DNA of 64,000 nucleotides from Salminus brasiliensis. Lineage: Eukaryota > Chordata > Actinopteri > Characiformes > Bryconidae. The stretch lies in the NCBI RefSeq assembly GCF_030463535.1, contig NC_132888.1, positions 1,997,470-2,061,469 on the forward strand, read 5' to 3'. The position numbers were made by a program, and so were the translations under genes. Shown piece by piece: positions 58,918-64,000 of this stretch (position 1 is its first letter; each line of letters starts with the position of its first letter). The notes below the pieces were generated by a model. The model was not told where the DNA came from. It ran no database searches and saw only the letters and a list, made by a program, of their open reading frames with translations.

Positions 58918-59014
58918 CACTGCCTCTAGTTCACTTGTGTGTGTGTGTGTGTGTGCTCACTGCCTCTAGTTCACTTGTGTGTGTGTGTGTGTGTGCTCAA
59001 TGCCTCTAGTTCAC

Positions 59015-59045
<31 letters not shown>

Positions 59046-59584
59046 CACACTGATCAGGCTAACTGTGTAAAAGACTGACCTGCTGAACATACGGCTCCTT
59101 GGCGAAAGATGTTCTGGCCAACGCACGACTCTGCAGGATCAGCTGCTGACCAGTAAGCTCTCCTTCCTCAATCTCTACTAGCCCTGTTAAAATTCACACA
59201 TTCACTCAGTCATTCAATCTCTTTAAAAACCTTGTATCTCCAAAACAGCAGCTTTACAGGAGGAGGAAAAGGCCTCCTGAACTTTTAATGGAAGTCAGTG
59301 TAAAAGATTTCATTCCAGGGAATTATGGAGCATTTCTATTGGTCCGTTCATCATGAAAGTCCAAACAGTACAGTACTGATACAGTATAAAAAACAACTGC
59401 CAGATTCACATTATGGAGAAAAGTTTAAAACAACAAATAGAGATACAATGTTTATGCGCAAAAGTTTACACTAAATACTATATACTCCACTTATTATTGT
59501 ATATAATAATAATAGTTAATACTCATATGGCTACTTTTTGAATCATCATCTGCTTTCTACGTCACCCGGACTTGTACAGAACAG

Positions 59585-59623
<39 letters not shown>

Positions 59624-62600
59624 CACCATGGCATTGCACAGTTATTTACATTGGAAAAATAGCACATCAGCACATTTCAGTGTTTCAGTGTAAAATTCAG
59701 AAAACAAGAAAGTAGAAATTCTGCGTTTGAAGTCTGAAGTTTTGCGTAAAATGGCATGTTTTGTTTTCTGTAGAACGTTATCCAAATTTAAAGCAGCTTT
59801 ATACAGCATTGCTACCTTAAATCAGCCGCTTCAGGATCATGTTGATGCTGAACAGGGAGAACAGTGTCTCCATCATTCCCACTCCGGGCCGGAACGCTGC
59901 TACTGCTGCTACAGGTGGTGGAGCCGGAGGGGGAACCCAGGAGCAAGAAATGCCAATTCTCCATAATGCTGCTTTAATTTTGGAGCGACCCTCATTTATA
60001 ATGTAGCTGAGCGTAATAAATTGAAGGAAATGGAAAAAACTATTCCAAAAAATAAAAATATGAAATGCAAAAATAACAAGATAATAAAATAAATAAAAAT
60101 TCAATAAAACATTAAAATTTGAAAATATATAATAAATTAAGTTAAAGAGGGATAAAATATTATTTAAAAAAAATGTGTGAGCACTTAAAATAAAAATAAA
60201 AAAATATAAAAAAAACTGTATGAACCCACCTGAGTTCTGTGCGATGATGAAGGCCACGTTGTTGGTGCCGGGCTGAATCCTGATAAAACCACATTCTCTG
60301 TGAAGGGGCTTTCTGCTCTCAGCATGAAAAGCATTAAACCTGTAAAGATAAAGTCAATAAAAGTATGTATGTAATGCATGTATATGTAAAATATCAGTAG
60401 GGCCATTACCCTGTCCACTCGTGACACCTCTGATGTTATGACTCAAATGAACTGAACTGATTGAAAACGGCACAGTTGTACGAACTGGGGAGTGAATGGT
60501 GCGGTTTACTGGCGTATGTTTTCTGAGGTAGGTGGTCTTTAATATCAGCGCCAGTTCATTTGAATCCAGTTTGGTTAATGTTTAAAAAATAAAGCACTCA
60601 AATTATTGATCTATGCATTAATTATTTTAATAATTTTGACAGTTAATCTTTATGTCAATACTGGTCTTTGTAAATGAGCCTGTAATAAACTGATAAATCA
60701 AATTACTGTTCCTGAGGAGCTTCTGGGGATTAATCAACATGCCTTGATGCCTGACCCAACAAACGGAAATGTAACAATGTCAGATTAATAGGCCTCCTTC
60801 ATCAATATCTCCCCAAGAATTTTCTTAAATTCATTCCTAACAGAAAGTCTAGGTCAGATTCATCATTTGCTTTTAAAGATCACAATTATTCACAGCCTAG
60901 CTCTCATAACGATGGATCCCACATAGGAAAACACTGGAGACACCCCATTCAGTTCCGTTCTATAGAAATGAAGCCTTAACTCCCCACCACCAGACTCGTC
61001 TACTCATTTAGTGGTTGGTGTGGCGCAACAGATAACACCACTACCTGCCACTGAGCTACCACACCATGTGGGAGACTGGGGTTCGATTCCCAGGCTGGGT
61101 GACTATGCTGCGCTACACCAATAAGAGTCCTTGGGCAAGACTCCTAACACTACACTGACCCACCTCTGTAATACGAGTTACCTTGTAAGTCGCTCTGGAT
61201 AAGAGCGTCAGCTAAATGCCATAAATGTAAATGTAAATGTAAATTTAGTAGCCCCGCCCCCTTCTCCCAGACCAAGCCTCAGTGTCCCAGACCGTCTTCA
61301 CTGAGCTTCCAGCACTGAGGCAGAGTGGATTTCCTCCTGGATTCCCAGTTTGTCAATAAGTGGACGCTCTACAGTTCCGCTCCTCCATGTAACGACCAGA
61401 AAGGGGGGCCATACAGGTCCTGCTGCAGGCGACCGGCCTCCTCCAGCCAAGACGGTCTGTCTGTCAATCACTCCATTCCTAAGTGTAGCCCCGCCTTATT
61501 ACGATAGAGCAGAGTAAGGGTTAAACACTTTATTATCTTTATTATAATTAAAAATGGGCCGATATCAGCACAGGGAGACTGAGACTACCTGCTGCAGTTT
61601 GGAGATGCTGTAGATGGAGAGAGAGAGTTTAGAGGAGGGAAATGAGATGGGGAAAATGGGCGTGGCTGTTTGTCATTGAAACATATGAGGATGGGCGGAG
61701 CTACACATCAGACTGCAACAAGCCAGCAGAGACGCTAGACTTGTAGTTGTAATGTATGAGAGACGTTGAGCCGTCCAGGCTTCCTGCAGTCTCTGGTGTC
61801 ACTGAACTGATATTCTAAGCTATAACAGGACGTTATCACAGAAGTGCTGCATTGCTTACATGAAGTTAATCACAGGCTGTCCCACGTGGGAGAAGTGCAG
61901 AGTCTCTGTGTAGCGGAAAGGTGTGATGGAGGGAAAGGACCCTTCCCCTGGCTCGTCCGACTCCCAGGTACCCAAAAGCCAGTCGAGAGGGAGCACAGCT
62001 GGATTCAGGTCCACAGCTGCCAGGAAAACATCAACAGGGTTATATTGATAATAATGTTTAAATAAATGTGATTTAGACATTTAACATAGAAAATGCTGAT
62101 TATCTGAGACAGCTCGGCACCAAGAGAACTGACATGTCTACCATTTCTGTTATGAGAGTGAATCTGGGATCATCTGGGATCATCTGGGATGAGTTGGGGA
62201 GGATGATCATCCACCATCCTGACCTCACTAATGCTATTATTGCTGAATGCAACCATATCAATGCTCCAGACTTTAACAGAAAGTCTTCTTCTCTGGACAG
62301 TAGAGACAGTCACTCCAACAGAAGCAGGATCAGCTCTTTTAATCCCCTTGATTTCAGAAGAAGCACTGAATGACCAAGTGTCCCAATACTTTTGTCCAGT
62401 GTAATATTTTATTGGCTCGTTTTTTTTTTTTTTATTTAGACATCCTACACACTGTCCTGACCCTTTGTATTTTTGTAAAATAGCCTTTTAGAGAATAAAT
62501 ACTGACAGAAATAATTCCCTCTGTTGTTTTTAAGATTAGCCTGCACTGCACCGGCTAGGTTAAACTGGACATGCTAGCTAGCTAACATGCTAACGCTAAC

Positions 62601-62643
62601 TGCAGTGCCACAGCTTACCGGGCTGACTGACTGGACACGACAT
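57244..62643 (-). CDS. thap4: Nitrobindin-domain protein, THAP4-like without THAP finger
   Basis: A beta-barrel haem protein of the nitrobindin family; in mammals this domain is the C-terminal half of THAP4 and reacts with NO and peroxynitrite. Exons in reading order are 62643-62619, 62016-61860, 60339-60230, 59183-59080 and 57360-57244. They total 513 nt, giving 170 aa. The barrel signature GTWESDEPGEGSFPSI is at 24-39, followed by SHVGQP (51-56), KPLHRECGFIRIQPGTNNVAF, SFAKEPYV and the C-terminal QHLHVTY (160-166), which carries the His expected near the haem. Exon 1 encodes only MSCPVSQP. The start follows a CpG-rich promoter directly, so there is no room for a THAP zinc finger. Position and orientation next to bok match human THAP4. 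The product is probably a free-standing nitrobindin; the symbol is by synteny. Confidence 0.93.
57365..57934. other. thap4 intron, AT-rich, nothing recognised
   Basis: AT-rich sequence with short ATT runs near 57911. No exon signals apart from the flanking coding exons. Confidence 0.4.
57935..58165. mobile_element. MITE with GGGCTGGGYRATAT ends
   Basis: Begins 'gtagggctaggtgatatgat' and ends near 'gcatattgcccatctctaat'. It is diverged from 879, 15597 and 21119, but the interior ('ttaaacaggactaattacac') aligns. Confidence 0.5.
58563..58760 (+). mobile_element. SINE family 2 with tRNA-like head
   Basis: The most complete head of this family in the window: A-box-like 'gaggctcagtggttaaagct' and B-box 'gggttcgatacccag' about 35 bases later, then 'gcgctggagttggctgccca'. 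The 3' part has expanded into a GT/unit array. Confidence 0.8.
58716..59044. repeat. Compound (GT)n / 'GCTCACTGCCTCTAGTTCACTT' array
   Basis: Six tandem repeats of '(gt)n gctcactgcctctagttcac tt' with variable GT length; a pair of copies with a 'gctcaatgcctc' variant recurs 120 bases apart. It arose by amplification of the SINE tail. It ends about 35 bases from the thap4 exon at 59080. Confidence 0.9.
59215..59470 (+). repeat. Dispersed repeat R3
   Basis: Third copy ('cttgtatctccaaaacagca', 'catttctattggtccgttca') in the thap4 intron, next to the exon at 59183. Confidence 0.65.
59587..59620. repeat. (GA)n microsatellite
   Basis: A pure GA run in the thap4 intron. Confidence 0.92.
59621..60229. 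other. thap4 intron, nothing recognised
   Basis: Moderate-GC stretch at 59860-59960 followed by an A-rich tract to the exon at 60230. A 146-codon frame on the minus strand here is mostly low-complexity intron running into the real exon. Confidence 0.4.
60340..61010. other. thap4 intron, nothing recognised
   Basis: Ordinary intronic sequence without recognised repeats or exons. Confidence 0.4.
61011..61243 (+). mobile_element. tRNA-derived SINE (family 1), full-length
   Basis: Starts 'tggttggtgtggcgcaacag', contains a B-box 'ggggttcgattcccag', then the tail 'gataagagcgtcagctaaat' and ends in tandem 'taaatg' repeats typical of a SINE 3' end. A reverse copy is at 6269-6495. Confidence 0.85.
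61244..61859. other. thap4 intron, nothing recognised
   Basis: Moderate-GC intronic sequence before the nitrobindin exon at 61860. A 60-codon open frame here has no recognisable domain. Confidence 0.4.
62150..62402 (+). mobile_element. MITE A, 5'-truncated copy in thap4 intron 1
   Basis: Contains 'ggatgatcatccaccatcct', 'gaagcaggatcagctctttt' and ends 'gtcccaatacttttgtccag'. The left half is missing, and 'gggatcatctgggat' is duplicated near 62166. Confidence 0.75.
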
Positions 62644-62830
62644 TCCGCCCCAGAAACGAGCTTTAACTTCGTCCAGAGATGATCTGAACTTTATCAACTA
62701 AACGCCGAAATGACCGGACGCCGGGGAGATTAGCTTAGCGAGCTAACAGCTTGTCAAAGTTAAACCCGCCTCTGATTCTGAAGCACGGAACTATGGGAAA
62801 TGTAGTCCGTGGCACCTGCACCTGACTACA
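62644..62830 (-). promoter_or_regulatory. thap4: Candidate thap4 promoter with ZNF143-like site
   Basis: CpG-containing sequence directly upstream of the start codon at 62643. CTATGGGAAATGTAGT at 62791-62806 differs by one base from the ZNF143/THAP11 core TGGGANTTGTAGT. No TATA box was noticed. Confidence 0.45.
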
Positions 62831-63099
62831 GTCTGCTGTTTCATATGTCTATTAATTAATTAACTTTACATCTATCTCGAAAGTATTGCTAATGTTTATT
62901 AAAATATGATCTAAAAATAATTCATTATTTTATTTAATAATTACGTACTATTCCACAATTACTTTCTTAAAATGTATTGGCATTATTTATACATAGTTAG
63001 TCATTAATTTGAGGTTAATTAGATTAATGTAATTATTTCTTTTTTATAGTAAGTATTTTTTTTATTTTAATTATTTTTTTAATTGGACCAGCATGAATT

Positions 63100-64000
63100 C
63101 CATGCTGATCTAAGCTGGTTTATGCTGGTCTGGTGCTGGTTGACCAACATACCAGTGTTCAAAACACTTCGTATTATATAGTTTCTTTCATGATTTTTTT
63201 GTTTGCTTGTTTGTTTAGCAGAAAAGTTATATTTTTGTAAAAATAAGACACTATAAAGTCTCAAAAACTGCCAATATAGTCATTATTTCGAGATTTTCTA
63301 AAGAACATAAATAATAATAATAATAGTTATTATTATTATGCATATATACTCACTACATATATATATATTATTTTATTTATTTATTTATGTATTTATGTAT
63401 GTATGTATGTATGTATGTATGTATGTATTTATTTATTTTTTGACCAACATACCAGTGTTCAAAACACTACGTATTATATAGTTTCTTTCATGATTTTTTT
63501 GTTTGCTTGTTTGTTTAGCAGAAAAGTTATATTTTTGTAAAAATAAGCCACTATAAAGTCTCAAAAACTGCCAATATAGTCATTATTTCGAGATTTTTTA
63601 AAGAACATAAATAATAATAATAATAACAATAATAATAATAATAATAATAATAGGTATTATTATTATGCATATATGCTCACTATATATATATATATATATT
63701 TATGTATTTATTTATGTATTTATTTATTTTTTGACCAACATACCAGTGTTCAAAACACTATGTATTATATAGTTTCTGTTATTATATATATAAGAGTTAT
63801 ATATGTAGTTTCTTATAAATTATTTATTTATTTATTTATAAATACAAGAAATAAATTGATTCTTATGAATTATTTATGTATTTATTTATTTATTGACAGC
63901 ATGCCAGTGTTACGTGTACGTATTATATAGTTTTTTAATTGTTTTTCTTGTTTAGCAGAAAAAAAGAAAGCTATATTTTGTGAAGATAAGCCACTATAAA
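63100..64000. repeat. ~300-bp AT-rich tandem repeat, about four copies
   Basis: 'tgaccaacataccagtgttc' starts copies at 63141, 63441 and 63732, with a diverged or shortened one near 63894. Each continues 'gtattatatagtttctttca' and 'gtttagcagaaaagttatat'. Copies end in variable ATT, TATG and TTTA microsatellites (TATG run at 63391-63427). The array continues past the window edge. Confidence 0.9.

Noticed and set aside
61856-62080. Frame starting MSKSHLFKHYYQYNPVD before the nitrobindin exon
   Set aside because: The added N-terminus is intron upstream of the AG acceptor at 62017-62018. The true start is in the exon at 62643-62619, whose phase fits.

Overview
The window is vertebrate genomic DNA, most likely from a teleost and probably an otophysan fish (characin, catfish or knifefish grade). 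The evidence is short phase-consistent exons in long introns, tRNA-derived SINEs, Tc1/mariner-like and hAT remnants, and many dinucleotide and minisatellite tracts. The species cannot be named from sequence alone. There are no prokaryotic features.

Four protein-coding genes can be assembled exon by exon, with splice sites and phases that add up. They are septin 2 (+, 2023-22209, first coding exon off the left edge), stk25 kinase (-, 42953-33565, 425 aa, complete), the Bcl-2 family gene bok (+, 49198-54135, about 199 aa), and a THAP-less thap4/nitrobindin gene (-, 62643-57244, 170 aa, complete). Their order and orientation match the human 2q37.3 block SEPT2-FARP2-STK25-BOK-THAP4, except that no farp2 exons lie between septin 2 and stk25.

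By region: 1-22 kb is septin 2, with introns swollen by a 29-bp minisatellite (2.2 kb) and a CTAC/CTAG satellite of about 6 kb. 22-33.5 kb is intergenic and carries a 2.3-kb CT-rich minisatellite that is open in all three forward frames but is not a gene. 33.5-43.3 kb is stk25, with two more intronic minisatellites and an NRF1/ZNF143-type promoter. 43.3-47 kb holds further tandem arrays. 47-55 kb is bok, with a CpG-rich candidate promoter and a repeat of about 210 bp in the intron. 55-57 kb is convergent intergenic DNA. 57-62.8 kb is the thap4-like gene. The right edge is AT-rich tandem repeat.

The most unusual observation is at 55044-55805. A deleted Tc1-like transposon carries a spliced-off piece of the neighbouring bok gene (terminal coding exon plus 3'UTR, about 97% identical to 54025-54348). 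The capture makes an intact 66-codon open frame that joins transposase-derived residues to the bok C-terminal tail. The other genes are conserved vertebrate housekeeping or signalling genes; they share a neighbourhood but not a pathway.
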